From: Acanthosepion esculentum | Lineage: Eukaryota > Mollusca > Cephalopoda > Sepiida > Sepiidae | DNA: 64,000 bases | NCBI GenBank assembly: GCA_964036315.1 | Contig: OZ038508.1 | Span: 47,654,696 to 47,718,695 of the forward strand | Direction of reading: 5' to 3' | Program-made: the position numbers and the translations under genes | Shown here: positions 54,570 to 64,000 of the stretch, piece by piece | How the letters are laid out: every line of letters starts with the position of its first letter | Position numbering within the stretch: position 1 is the stretch's first letter | The notes under the pieces: generated by a model | Told to the model about the DNA's origin: nothing | What the model saw: the letters and a program-made list of their open reading frames with translations, nothing else | The model's database searches: none

Positions 54570-55460
54570 TTTTACAGCTTATCAATCTTTTGGTGGTTAT
54601 TTAAAGCCGAAAATATTTTTAGATAACGAATTCTTCGGAGATAATGATTTCCTGATACATGTCTCACTAATTAAAACTGGCTTTTCCCTAACTTCTCTTG
54701 AATTTAGTATGTCTCATGATTGAATGTTTTGCTTTTTATACGTCTCAGCAAACATTTGCTGGTTATTTAAAACCAGAAAATATTTTTAGACAACGAATTT
54801 TTCGGAGATAATAATGATTTCCTGATACATGTCTCACTAATTAAAACTGGCTTTTCCCTAACTTCTCTTGAATTTAGTATGTCTCATGATTGAATGTTTT
54901 GCTTTTTATACGTCTCAGCAAACATTTGCTGATTATTTAAAACCAGAAAATATTTTTAGACAACGAATTTTTCGGAGATAATAATGATTTCCTGATACAT
55001 GTCTCACTAATTACAACTGGCTTTTCCTTAACTTCTCTTGAATTTAGTATGTCTCATGATTGAATGTTTTGCTTTTTATACGTCTCAGCAAACATTTGCT
55101 GGTTATTTAAAACCAGAAAATATTTTTAGACAACGAATTTTTCGTAGATAATAATGATTTCCTGATACATGTCTCACTAATTAAAACTGGCTTTTCCCTA
55201 ACTTCTCTTGAATTTAGTATGTCTCATGATTGAATGTTTTGCTTCTTATACGTCTCAGCAAATATTTGCTGGTTATTTAAAACCAGAAAATATTTTTAAT
55301 AGTGATTTCTAATAATTTACTAATGCATGTTCTTCTAATTAACGCTAGCTTTTCCCTAGATTCTCTTGAATTTAATATGTCACATGATTGAACGATTTGT
55401 TTTTTTATACGGCTCAGCAAACATTTGCTGGTTATTTAAAACCAGAAATATTTTTAGACT
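54570..55460. repeat. 170-bp tandem satellite
   Basis: The marker CAGCAAACATTTGCTGG starts at 54746, 54916, 55086 and 55256 (period exactly 170), then at 55415 in a shorter diverged copy. The first copy (54570) is diverged. The marker is itself a small palindrome (CAGCAAA-CA-TTTGCTG). Confidence 0.95.
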
Positions 55461-55562
55461 CTTATAACTTGTCAGAAGTAATAACGGTTTACTGATACAA
55501 ATTTTACTAATTAACCGATAAGAATGTGAAAAAGAAGTTGATTCACACTTTTCCTAAATTAA

Positions 55563-55640
55563 TGAACCCAACTGGTATTAGAACTCGGCTCTCAGATTTC
55601 CAATACGTTATCCATTACACCACCTGGCATACCCAAGTAG
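55563..55640 (-). mobile_element. tRNA-like SINE head, reverse strand
   Basis: The reverse complement reads GGTGGTGTAATGGATAACGT then GAGTTCTAATACC (B-box-like), as in SINE B heads. Confidence 0.6.
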
Positions 55641-56020
55641 TCACAAATACTTTCACGGTAACTGCTCAGACGAGCTACTTTCGCTGGTTCCCAAACTGCA
55701 CGAATTTAGCCGTGCTACTAGGTTGCCATCTCAGTCCCACCCTTTCACTGTCTAAACGGTTAAATATAGCCATCTCTTTTACTCCAATTACTTAATGTCT
55801 CGCACACCCCGTCTGGGGAACTCCCTTCCCATTACTGGCTTCCCTGATAGCTATAATCTCCAACTATTGAAATGCAGTGTTAATCGACATCTCCAGATGC
55901 CTTGATCTATTCCCCGTCCTTCTCTTCATCATATCGTCTATCACGCGTCTTTAATCTTGATCCGACTCTCTGTAACCCCTTGCGAGCTAGTGGCACTTCC
56001 GCCTTTCCCAGGGCTAAATA
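55640..56020 (+). pseudogene. CR1/Jockey-type LINE C terminus and 3' UTR
   Basis: Reads TPRLGNSLPITGFPDSYNLQ then LLKCSVNRHL (55806-55895), matching the copies at 20890 and 63040. The UTR ends GCGAGCTAGTGGCACTTCCG just before an AT array, as at 63210-63230. Confidence 0.7.
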
Positions 56021-56024
<4 letters not shown>

Positions 56025-56113
<89 letters not shown>

Positions 56114-56115
56114 GT
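56025..56115. repeat. (AT)n microsatellite
   Basis: About 85 bases of AT at the LINE 3' end. Confidence 0.95.
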
Positions 56116-56229
56116 AGGTACTGTCCAATATCGACTTTGCTAACCTTCGGTGATAGTATAAGAACCGTTGTTGTAACGTGATTTTGGACGTAAGCTATGT
56201 GTTCTATGAGTATTAAATTCGCCAAACCT

Positions 56230-56960
56230 ACTTTCCTCATTTTTTTGCAATACTTTAAAATGGTTATAATTATGAGTGTGTATGTTGTTCCTATTTTCTT
56301 TAAAACTTCCTTTTTGAGAATATTTTTAGCCTATCGTCTTCTTAGCATTTATTAGTAAAATCACACATTTCATTCACGTCTATTCTGAATTTCTGAGGAC
56401 AATTTCCAGCATTCACTGCTGTATAGGTGAGTACATATTGCATGGACACTTAGAAAAGTTTTTTTGTTGTTGTTTAAAACGGTGTTACCCTGTGATTTAA
56501 TACTTTGCTTAGGTTCTGGAAGGCTTCTTTGTTCTATTCGTAACTGTCTTCCGGTTTCTCTGTCATATTTTTCGTCATCTTTCGCTATACTAACCAGACT
56601 ATTACATTTCTGTACCTGTTAATTTTGACATTCCCACTATGCAGCTCATATGTTAGGCTGCCTTTTTTGTTGACGACCATAAATTCTGTTTACTTACAGC
56701 TATTTTTAAAGGAACTTATTATGGACCCATCCATTGATATCGAGTCGTGAAATCCATCAATGTTTTTTTTTTCAGATCTATCTTTTTTATCTATGGCAGT
56801 TTGTTTATATATAAGTCATTTTATCCCTCTACGTCTATCGAATCAGTTACGGGGTTTTTTTCTCTCTCTTTATGGTCCTTTAATGTTTATGCTCGTTTTT
56901 TTTCGAATTTATTTCATTAGTATCCTGTTTTACTGACAACATCTGATTTGAAATGGGGGA
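56230..56960 (-). other. Possible LINE-derived sequence
   Basis: Phrases such as TTTCCAGCATTCACTGCTGTATAGG (split over 56405) and GAAGGCTTCTTTGTTCTATTC recur in altered form at 22810-22950 and 58510-58530. This suggests remnants of the same LINE. No intact motif. Confidence 0.35.
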
Positions 56961-57216
56961 GGGAATACGGACAAACAGCAAATGATTCGCCGTCATAAAT
57001 GCCAACAAAGATTAAGCCTGTCGCAGTCTCCATAAACTAGAGTTTCTAAAATTACGCCAAGATCGAGCAATCGGCAAAGATGAGCAAGTAATCGTATGAA
57101 TTATGAATTGCTACTGGGCTCGACGGTATAAAGAAGAGAGTCAGATTGAATCAATTTTGACGTTCAGGAATTGGCAGACAAGTGGAATGAATAACAGGCC
57201 TAAACTTGCTTTCCAT

Positions 57217-57249
<33 letters not shown>

Positions 57250-57399
57250 TTTTTGTCATCCATTCATTCTTTCTTTTCTTTTCTGTTTTTGGGGGGTTAG
57301 ATTCTAGAGTTTGAAGCTGTCCACCGGTGACATATTTGTCTCTGTAGTTCAAAAATGATGACCTAAAGATCCGTGACATGACAAGGCCGTTTCAGCAGT

Positions 57400-57400
<1 letters not shown>
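56961..57400. other. Spacer with (TTTC)n
   Basis: A (TTTC)n tract at about 57213-57248; nothing else recognised. Confidence 0.6.

Positions 57401-57401
<1 letters not shown>

Positions 57402-57450
<49 letters not shown>
57402..57450. repeat. (AT)n microsatellite
   Basis: About 48 bases of AT. Confidence 0.95.
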
Positions 57451-57454
<4 letters not shown>

Positions 57455-57630
57455 GTGTATTTCGTTATTTTATTTTTTACTAGATTTCTTCGAACATTTT
57501 AACTAAATGCATTATGTCTCTTTTATTGATATGATGGTAAAAGTTTGACTATTATTCCGTTATATGTATCGCTTGTTTTAGTACGTTGTCATTTTTTTTA
57601 ATTTGTGTATATTTAAAATTACGTTTCTTA

Positions 57631-58160
57631 CTAACCAACGTCTTTATCCACTGGGCCATGTATCCTCAATGACAAGTGGATAAAGACGTTGGTTAGATCA
57701 AGTGATTAGACCCAAAGAGTTGTGATTTCAATGCCAGGCCACAGCAGTGGTAAAACAAAAAAAAAAAATAAAACTTGGAGAACTGAGTTAAAGGGAAATA
57801 AAGAAGAGGCATACCACGTGGAACTAGTACAATCTTCCCCGGTGGACGAACTAAATGGTTCGGTTAAAAGTTACAATCATCTGAAGAAGCTCGGAGCGTA
57901 CACCGACCGAAATCTTGTGAATATCGCAATGAAAAGGAGGTAAATAGTCCGAATTATGTAAATAATGTAAATAACCTTAATACCTCATCTCAGAGATATA
58001 CACAGTGATATATATATATATAGTGAAATATGGCATAAAGTCCGGAGCGTACAACGACCGAAACGTTGTGAATATGGCTATGAAGATGAGGATAACAGTC
58101 CGAATAATGTAAATAATGTAAATAATCATAATACCTCATCTCAGATATATAAACGTTTCT
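57631..58160 (+). mobile_element. SINE family C pair with inverted heads
   Basis: Head sequence occurs in reverse at 57631-57652 and forward at 57675-57696 as exact reverse complements (CTAACCAACGTCTTTATCCA plus two bases), 22-base loop. Forward body to 58000 (ACCGACCGAAATCTTGTG). A second body at 58030-58160 (GAGCGTACAACGACCGAAAC then GTTGTG) after a short AT tract. Confidence 0.7.
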
Positions 58161-58650
58161 TACGATCCCCATCCTTTGTAACTTTCAGTAAAGTATTTCT
58201 TTTTGCTCTCAATTCAAATCTCTTTTCTACGAACTATTTACAAATGCTCATTAGTTACTCCTTCATTTCCGCTGTCATACTTGTCTCCAGTGTGACTTCC
58301 GAGTGTTCAATTTTCCAGGCCCATTTGTCTCATTATATTCCCTTAGAAATTTCAACTATTCGTTTCTGATTCTGAAGAATTATCATTTTTGTTTCCATTG
58401 TCGTTAACAGTTGTCAATCGCATCTTCATTTCACGGGATTCTCAGCATCCTTCTGTAGACCTGGATATATATTTCCTGAATTCTCTTTTTTTATTTGTGA
58501 GGAGACAGCCTAATATTCACTACCATATAGGAGAACCGTTATTTCGTATTTCGCAAAAAATCTTCGAATTTCGGTGTCAGTTTTTCCTTTCTCTGTTAAC
58601 AGAAAATTCCTAGATATTTAAAAACGTTCCTTTAAATAAAAGCCTATTTT
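58161..58650 (-). other. Possible LINE-derived sequence
   Basis: Shares phrases with 22810-22980 and 24600-24900 (CACTACCATATAGGAGAACC, TTCGGTGTCAGT). No intact domain. Confidence 0.35.
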
Positions 58651-58732
58651 CATATTGAGAATCTGGCAGTATTTTATACTATCTTACGAAATCCTCAAAT
58701 GTTGGCACTCAGTTAAACCATCTTTATTTGGG

Positions 58733-58802
58733 GTGAAATTTGCCCCTGACATAAATTTACCCCTTACATAAATTTGCCCCGATATAAATTTGCCCTTTAC
58801 GT
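58733..58802. repeat. Short tandem repeat, about 17-20 bp units
   Basis: Four units of ATAAATTTGCCCC or TGAAATTTGCCCC with short linkers. Confidence 0.75.
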
Positions 58803-59627
58803 AACCATTAACTTATAGTACTCACCTACCTTTATACTACCTTTATAAACAAACGACACATATTTTGCAAATGCATCTTCAAAATCAGTTTTCTTGGTTG
58901 TGTGTCCATCGATTTTGGAAGGAAGATTGCCATCAAATTTTCTTGTTTGAATATCGGACGTGTTTTATTTTTACAAACAAGTCGAAAGCCCGCGAGGATA
59001 TGGAAGAACTGAATTGACATAATTAAGCATGTTAGAATCAGACAAACCAGTCAAAACTGAGAAATTGCTTTATTAATCATTGCTCTCTCTATATATGTCC
59101 GGAAGGCAAGAAAAATGTATGATTTTTCTTTGAAAATGAAAAGAAATGCTGAGAAATAGAATTAATTTTTCATATGTTATTTTGTTAACGCTCCTGATCC
59201 TGATTTTGTTTTACAATACATTTTTTTTTTTATATATATATATTTTCACAGTATTTTATTTTTATCCAAGTTTTGAATTTTTCATTATTTTTGTAGCATC
59301 GTTCTTTGTATGATGTACTTTAGTAAACTTGTTGAGCATATACGTTTTTTTTTTTTTATTGCTTTTTTTCATTCGTCGAACGCCCGCGGCTTATTTCAGG
59401 GTTTTCTCTTTGATTTTTACAATGCAAGAAATTATTGTTAACAGTTCATTCTATGAATGGGACTGTTTATTCGTGAAAAAAAATATTTCCCTCAATCAGA
59501 ATTTATGCCGTTTTTGCTGATCTCAATGACTATGGAATATGTTAACACAATCTTATCCTATTTTCATTCAGGTTGACTTTAGTTTTTTAAGATAAATATT
59601 AGTAACTGGTAGAAATAAAGGTAAATT
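58803..59627. other. T-rich spacer, nothing recognised
   Basis: Frames are short and T-rich. Confidence 0.45.
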
Positions 59628-59985
59628 TGCAGTGTAACACCGGCGCTCAGTTCGCATTAAAAATTTCCAGAATACTTATATTTATGTGTAATTGTATATT
59701 TGCGTCGCGGGAAAACATTACTGGCGTTGTTTGCATATATTCGCTGCACAATAGCTATCAGTGTAGGTATCATTGAGCAAACTGAGCGTGTGTACGTAAA
59801 TAGTTCTCGTGCGCAGTAATTAAGACAAATTTAGGAAAGAAAGATTATTTCCGCGCTTAGCTTTCCGTGGTCTTCCGCGTTTAGCAAAAGAACGAGACTA
59901 ATGGCTGCCGCCAACGACGCGAATGAATCCGAATTTTCACTGTCGATAACTCAAAAATGTGAATTGAGCGCGTATGTTACACTGC
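59628..59985. mobile_element. Terminal-inverted-repeat element, about 358 bp
   Basis: Left TGCAGTGTAACACCGGCGCT... (59628-59653) and right GAATTGAGCGCGTATGTTAC... (59961-59985) are inverted copies with about three mismatches. GC is higher than outside. A 61-codon frame with a favourable ATG context (59901) lies mostly inside and crosses the right end, so I regard it as incidental. Confidence 0.6.
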
Positions 59986-60089
59986 ACATTAACCGAAATA
60001 AGAATGCCAGTTTCATGCGAAGATTGCTAAAATTGATTTATTTATTTCTCACTATCGAGAAATTATCTTTCAAATACGAAGCCTGAACA

Positions 60090-60430
60090 AAATAGTGTTA
60101 ATGTTGCGCAAGGATTCATAAGATTTAATCACAGACTAATTCTCTGTTATGTGTTCGATCTCGACTTGGGGTTTCAAGACTGTACATTTGTGTCATATAT
60201 CCTTGCTAATTTTAAATGCCTCTTGGCAATTAAGGATTTACAGTGGCAGTCAGATATATTTGTCGCAACTTTAGTGCAGCTATTAAAGATTAAAAGCCGT
60301 CTATTGAATCATTGAATCTTTAATAAAATAACTATTTTATTAATAATAAAATTAATAAAAAGAATTATTATTAATTATTAAAAATTATTTACTAATGTAA
60401 AATACAGATACCTTGCCAATGTAAAGTGTA
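60090..60430. other. Spacer, nothing recognised
   Basis: AT-rich; no frame. Confidence 0.45.
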
Positions 60431-60433
60431 TAT

Positions 60434-60435
60434 AC

Positions 60436-60506
<71 letters not shown>

Positions 60507-60630
60507 TATACATATATATATATATATATGTATATAATAATAATATATATATAATATATATATACATATATACATATTATTTATTATTATTATTATTAAT
60601 ATATATATGCATATAATAATAATAATAATA

Positions 60631-60684
<54 letters not shown>

Positions 60685-60695
60685 CATATATATAT

Positions 60696-60755
<60 letters not shown>
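60434..60755. repeat. (AT)n and (AAT)n compound cluster
   Basis: AT array 60434-60502, mixed AT/AAT to 60625, AT array 60636-60680, (AAT)n 60694-60755. Confidence 0.93.
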
Positions 60756-60757
<2 letters not shown>

Positions 60758-61207
60758 TAAAATTTTGGTAATCCTTATGGAATTTTCAAGAGGATATAGA
60801 TCCGTAGAATGCTCCATGTCAAAGACAGAGCAAAAATTATTATATAATGACAAACAAACACTTAAAAACCATAGGTGATATTTATTTCATTGAAGTCGAT
60901 AAAAAAGGCTTCAAATCTTCAGACCTGCAAACCAAATGAAATTGGAAAAATGTACTCTAAGTTTAAAAATTAAGAATAGTGATTTCATTTTGCAGAGAGT
61001 GGGAGAAAGAAAGATGTTAGATGTAAGAAGAGGGAAAATATAAATATACGCAAAAATGTTCAGTTGGAAAATGTTATTTCTGACATTAGTCTCCCTAGGG
61101 GACCGGGAAGAAATGAGTAAACATGTATACAGCAGACATTAAATAATAATAATATTAATAATAATCGTGTCTAAGAACATTAAAGAAACAAAAATATTTA
61201 TTGAGTA
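60756..61207. other. Spacer, nothing recognised
   Basis: Purine-rich around 60990-61040. AAT repeats at 61144-61165 precede the next LINE fragment. Confidence 0.45.
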
Positions 61208-61455
61208 ATATAGGAAGCCAACAAATTCAAAATGGAATTTCAAGTGGGTGAAGAAGTGCAAATAAATCAAATAATAACGTGACACATGAGGACATCAATA
61301 ATTCCATTTGTAGTTGGAGCCCTCGGATTGACTGAAAAATAGTTCCGATAGAGTCACTGAGGGATACTTGGTAGCCGTGTCTTAAAGAAATACAACAAAT
61401 TGCGCTCAAAAGCACAGGTCACACATTACAAAGAGCTTTATCTATGTAAAATGTG
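61208..61455 (+). pseudogene. R4/Dong-like fragment with internal deletion
   Basis: Starts MEFQVGEEVQ (about 61231), equivalent to MEFQMGAEIQ in the first copy. It then jumps to SIIPFVVGALGLTEK (about 61298) and the C-terminal end (LRSKAQVTHY... at 61400). The knuckle and the RPD motif are deleted. Confidence 0.65.
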
Positions 61456-61559
61456 CATGATCATGATTTTTTAACAAAAATGCTCAGTAGAAAGCCATTT
61501 CTGACCTTAGTTTTTTGGTTGGGGACCGGAAGAAAATGAGTATACAACAGAAATCAAAT

Positions 61560-61561
61560 GA

Positions 61562-61623
<62 letters not shown>

Positions 61624-61636
61624 TAATAATAATAAT
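61560..61636. repeat. (AAT)n microsatellite
   Basis: About 25 AAT units at the 5' edge of the next R4/Dong-like fragment. Confidence 0.95.
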
Positions 61637-61960
61637 ATAAATCTCAAAAATGTGGCACATGGGAACATCAACAATTCCTGTTGTAGTTGGAGCCCTTGGA
61701 CTGGTTGGAAAAGTTTCCAGTAGGCTGATTGAAGTGATCCCTGGAAGTCCATGCCTCAAAGAGATACAAAACTTGTTCTGACAAGTACAGCCCACACTTT
61801 ACGAAGGGCTTTATCTATGTAATTATCTTTTTATATTTTTTTTTGCAGTGGAAAGTGTCATGATGCCATTTCTAACCTTAGGTCCCTGGGCGGGACCCGG
61901 AAAGAAATGTGTAAACGCCAGATATCAAAGGAAATAAAAATAAAAATAATAATAATATCA
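61637..61960 (+). pseudogene. R4/Dong-like 3' end with AAT tail
   Basis: KMWHMGTSTIPVVVGALGLV at about 61648, then GSPCLKEIQNLF at about 61741. The 3' UTR has GGTCCCTGGGCGGGACCCGG (61890) and ends in AAATAAAAATAATAATAAT. It is 5'-truncated at the AAT array. Confidence 0.75.
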
Positions 61961-62680
61961 TTAACATGAACACCTACGTATTGCTACCCTCTATATCTCT
62001 GATCATTAGCAAGGGTCGGTATCGAGATAGTTGATCATAGGTGGCTTGGGCAATCTAGTTGCATACTAATACTAATAAAATTCTGCTAGTTGTAATTAAT
62101 TAGAGTAAATCTCCTTTTTAGTACTACAGATTTATATTTCATTTGTCTGACTTTAGAAATTTGTGTCTTATGTTTTGAATCATAGTATATCTCTGCTTAT
62201 CGGCGTGGGTAGTGAGGATAGCATCAGGACCGGGTTGTTAGAGGTTTGTTATTTTTCTTAAACATGGCAACAAAGCTGAATTAGGAGCCTTATCCAGATA
62301 TTTGAGAACAGCCTCAACTAGAGAACTTCAGGGTGGACCGGGTTTTCCGATCAGGAATTTTGCTTAGCTGTTTCCCCCACCTGCAGCTTTTACTCATATC
62401 GCCAAATTTGGGAGTCATGCATATGTCTTGTATATCGTTATCTGCTGGGTGATGATGTGTATAGTGGGGTTTAAAATGAGTTAGACACGGGATAGTTAAC
62501 TAAAGGTGTAGCGTTAAATATTCACCAAAGTTGACAGCATCTATCGGGCAGGATAAAATTGCCACGAGAAAGGCGAAAAGAAGTCTCACTTTAGCTTGTA
62601 CAGTAGGAACACCAAGCCAAAGATGGCATCAGAATTTAATGCACAGACGAATGTGAATTTTAAAAATGTTGAAGAAAAAT
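61961..62680. other. Spacer, nothing recognised
   Basis: Moderate complexity; no frame over 60 codons and no match seen within the window. Confidence 0.45.
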
Positions 62681-62681
62681 T

Positions 62682-63226
62682 ATGATGAGAAAAAGTGCCG
62701 GGCATGACACAGTAAACCGACTTTCATGGCAACTGAGAGAAAATAATAACTCTTCTTATTGTCAATATAACTCGAGTTTCTTGAGACTGTTCAAAGAAGG
62801 GATCTGTAATATAATCGACCCTGACCTGGCATCACTTTCTCAGCGTCACGACACGGCTTCCCTCTGCATTCTTTACAAATATGTCTGTGGCAAATGTTCT
62901 GGAGAGCTTTTCTCTTTAGTGCCTCGACTGCATGAATGTAAACATGCGACTACATTGGAAACAATGTCGAGCCGTTTTACATTTGAACTAAACGGATGCA
63001 ATCGTCAGTTCTTTCTTAATAGTTTCTTTTCTCGCACTTCTTGCCTGTGGAATTCCATTACGATTTCTTTCTTCACTGCCACATATAATCTTTAAAAGTT
63101 TAAATGCAATGTCAATCGCTATCTTCTGCCTTCCTGGACCCTGTTCCAATTCTGCCTTTCCTCTTCATCTCTCTCCATTAAATTCTCCTCGTACTCTTTC
63201 ACTCCATGTAACCTTTGCGTGTTAGT
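62682..63226 (+). pseudogene. CR1/Jockey-type LINE C terminus and 3' UTR
   Basis: An open frame of 137 codons. LFKEGICNIIDPDLASLSQR, ASLCILYKYVCGKCSGELFS, FTFELNGCNRQFFLNSFFSR, then TSCLWNSITISFF. This is the conserved C-terminal block of CR1/Jockey-type LINEs, the best kept of the five copies here. A stop at 63093 precedes KFKCNVNRYLL. The UTR ends TTAGTGGCA at an AT array. Confidence 0.75.

Positions 63227-63311
<85 letters not shown>
63227..63311. repeat. (AT)n(GT)n microsatellite
   Basis: About 58 bases of AT then about 26 of GT. Confidence 0.95.
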
Positions 63312-63689
63312 TTAACACGGCGTAACTTTGTTGGCATGTTACTCTCTTATTCAAGAACAGTGATGACTATATTACTGCGCTTTATACAACTAGTAAATGT
63401 AATTAAATATTTCAGTTAGTCACTGTGCGCATAACATCGTCTAAATAGTTTCAGCTTTTAACAATCTTAACGAATATCGAAAAGCAATTATAATGGCAAA
63501 AGACAAGGCAGATAATTTTGAATTTGCCAAAGGAAAACATCTAAACAATGAAAAAATGCTTCTTCAACTTCTTCTTCCTCTACTATTAATAATAATGCTA
63601 CTACTAGTACGACTATTACTACTACTACTACCACCACCACCACTATTACGACATGATTGTAGAAATAATTTCCGTACGAATGGATCCAT

Positions 63690-63880
63690 GTAATACGGCA
63701 CTTAGTAAAATGAAAAAGGACTTTGGTAGTATTAGAAATCAGACCAAATTTGCTGGCCTCCAGAAAACTGCTATAATTTACTCTGCGAGCGTTCTCCGTA
63801 AATCTATTGCGTTGTACGGCAACATTTTGACAGTATACTCAAGAACAGAATTTCCAATGAAAAGGCAATGGGCGATACCA
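63690..63880 (+). pseudogene. Possible non-LTR element C-terminal fragment
   Basis: Reads KMKKDFGSIRNQ and FAGLQKTAIIYSASVLRKSI, vaguely like the LQKTA.L.TA.ILR..L end of LINE polyproteins, followed by an AAT array. Weak. Confidence 0.3.
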
Positions 63881-64000
63881 AAATAATAATAATATTAATA
63901 ATAATATTAATAATAATAATAAAGGAAGCCAGCCCTTTCAAATGGGTGAAGAAATGCAATTAAAGCATAATACACTGATTGCAGCTGAAGAAATACTTAG
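63881..64000 (+). pseudogene. (AAT)n array and start of another R4/Dong-like fragment
   Basis: AAT repeats at 63883-63922. From about 63925 the frame reads FQMGEEMQLKHNTLIAAEEI, equivalent to FQMGAEIQVKHNTPTEAAKY in the first copy (about 5990). It runs off the window end. Confidence 0.65.

Overview
The window is AT-rich, repeat-dense eukaryotic DNA with no recognisable host gene. Several things suggest a cephalopod mollusc, probably octopus-like: tRNA-derived SINEs in many copies, dozens of long (AT)n arrays placed at the edges of other repeats, and decayed non-LTR retrotransposons of types common in mollusc genomes. The organism call is inference. Almost every open reading frame longer than 60 codons is either transposon-derived or a read-through of microsatellite DNA.

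Layout. 0-4 kb holds SINE pieces, two fold-back elements and a cluster of AT arrays joined to short dispersed repeats. 4.8-8.1 kb holds two minus-strand copies of an R4/Dong-like non-LTR element (reverse transcriptase, CCHC knuckle, restriction-like endonuclease), bounded by (TTA)n arrays, the first carrying a TA-flanked MITE. 9-20 kb holds SINEs, three fold-back/MITE elements, a composite repeat and a 156-bp satellite. 20-28 kb is decayed LINE fragments and microsatellites. 28.6-29.3 kb is an hAT-type element with an 8-bp target duplication. 29.5-35.2 kb is a nearly complete L1/Tx1-like LINE on the minus strand, 5'-truncated against a 141-bp minisatellite. 35.47-40.92 kb is a complete but decayed Ty3/gypsy LTR retrotransposon inserted into the same minisatellite (5-bp target duplication ATTAC). 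43-45.5 kb holds a tRNA-headed SINE containing a well-formed type I hammerhead ribozyme, then an inverted pair of tRNA-like repeats and a broken mariner transposase. 47-64 kb has more SINEs, inverted AT/hairpin arrays, Tc1-like and hAT remnants, a 170-bp satellite, further LINE 3' ends and two or three more R4/Dong-like fragments.

The elements act as an ecosystem: non-autonomous SINEs and MITEs sit beside candidate autonomous partners (LINEs, mariner, hAT), all of which appear dead here because of stops and frameshifts. The most notable object is the hammerhead ribozyme at 44010-44073, with intact core, palindromic stem III and a stem I that closes correctly, directly downstream of a tRNA-like promoter region. 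Second is the repeated association of the R4/Dong-like element with AAT arrays, which fits site-specific insertion into trinucleotide repeats.
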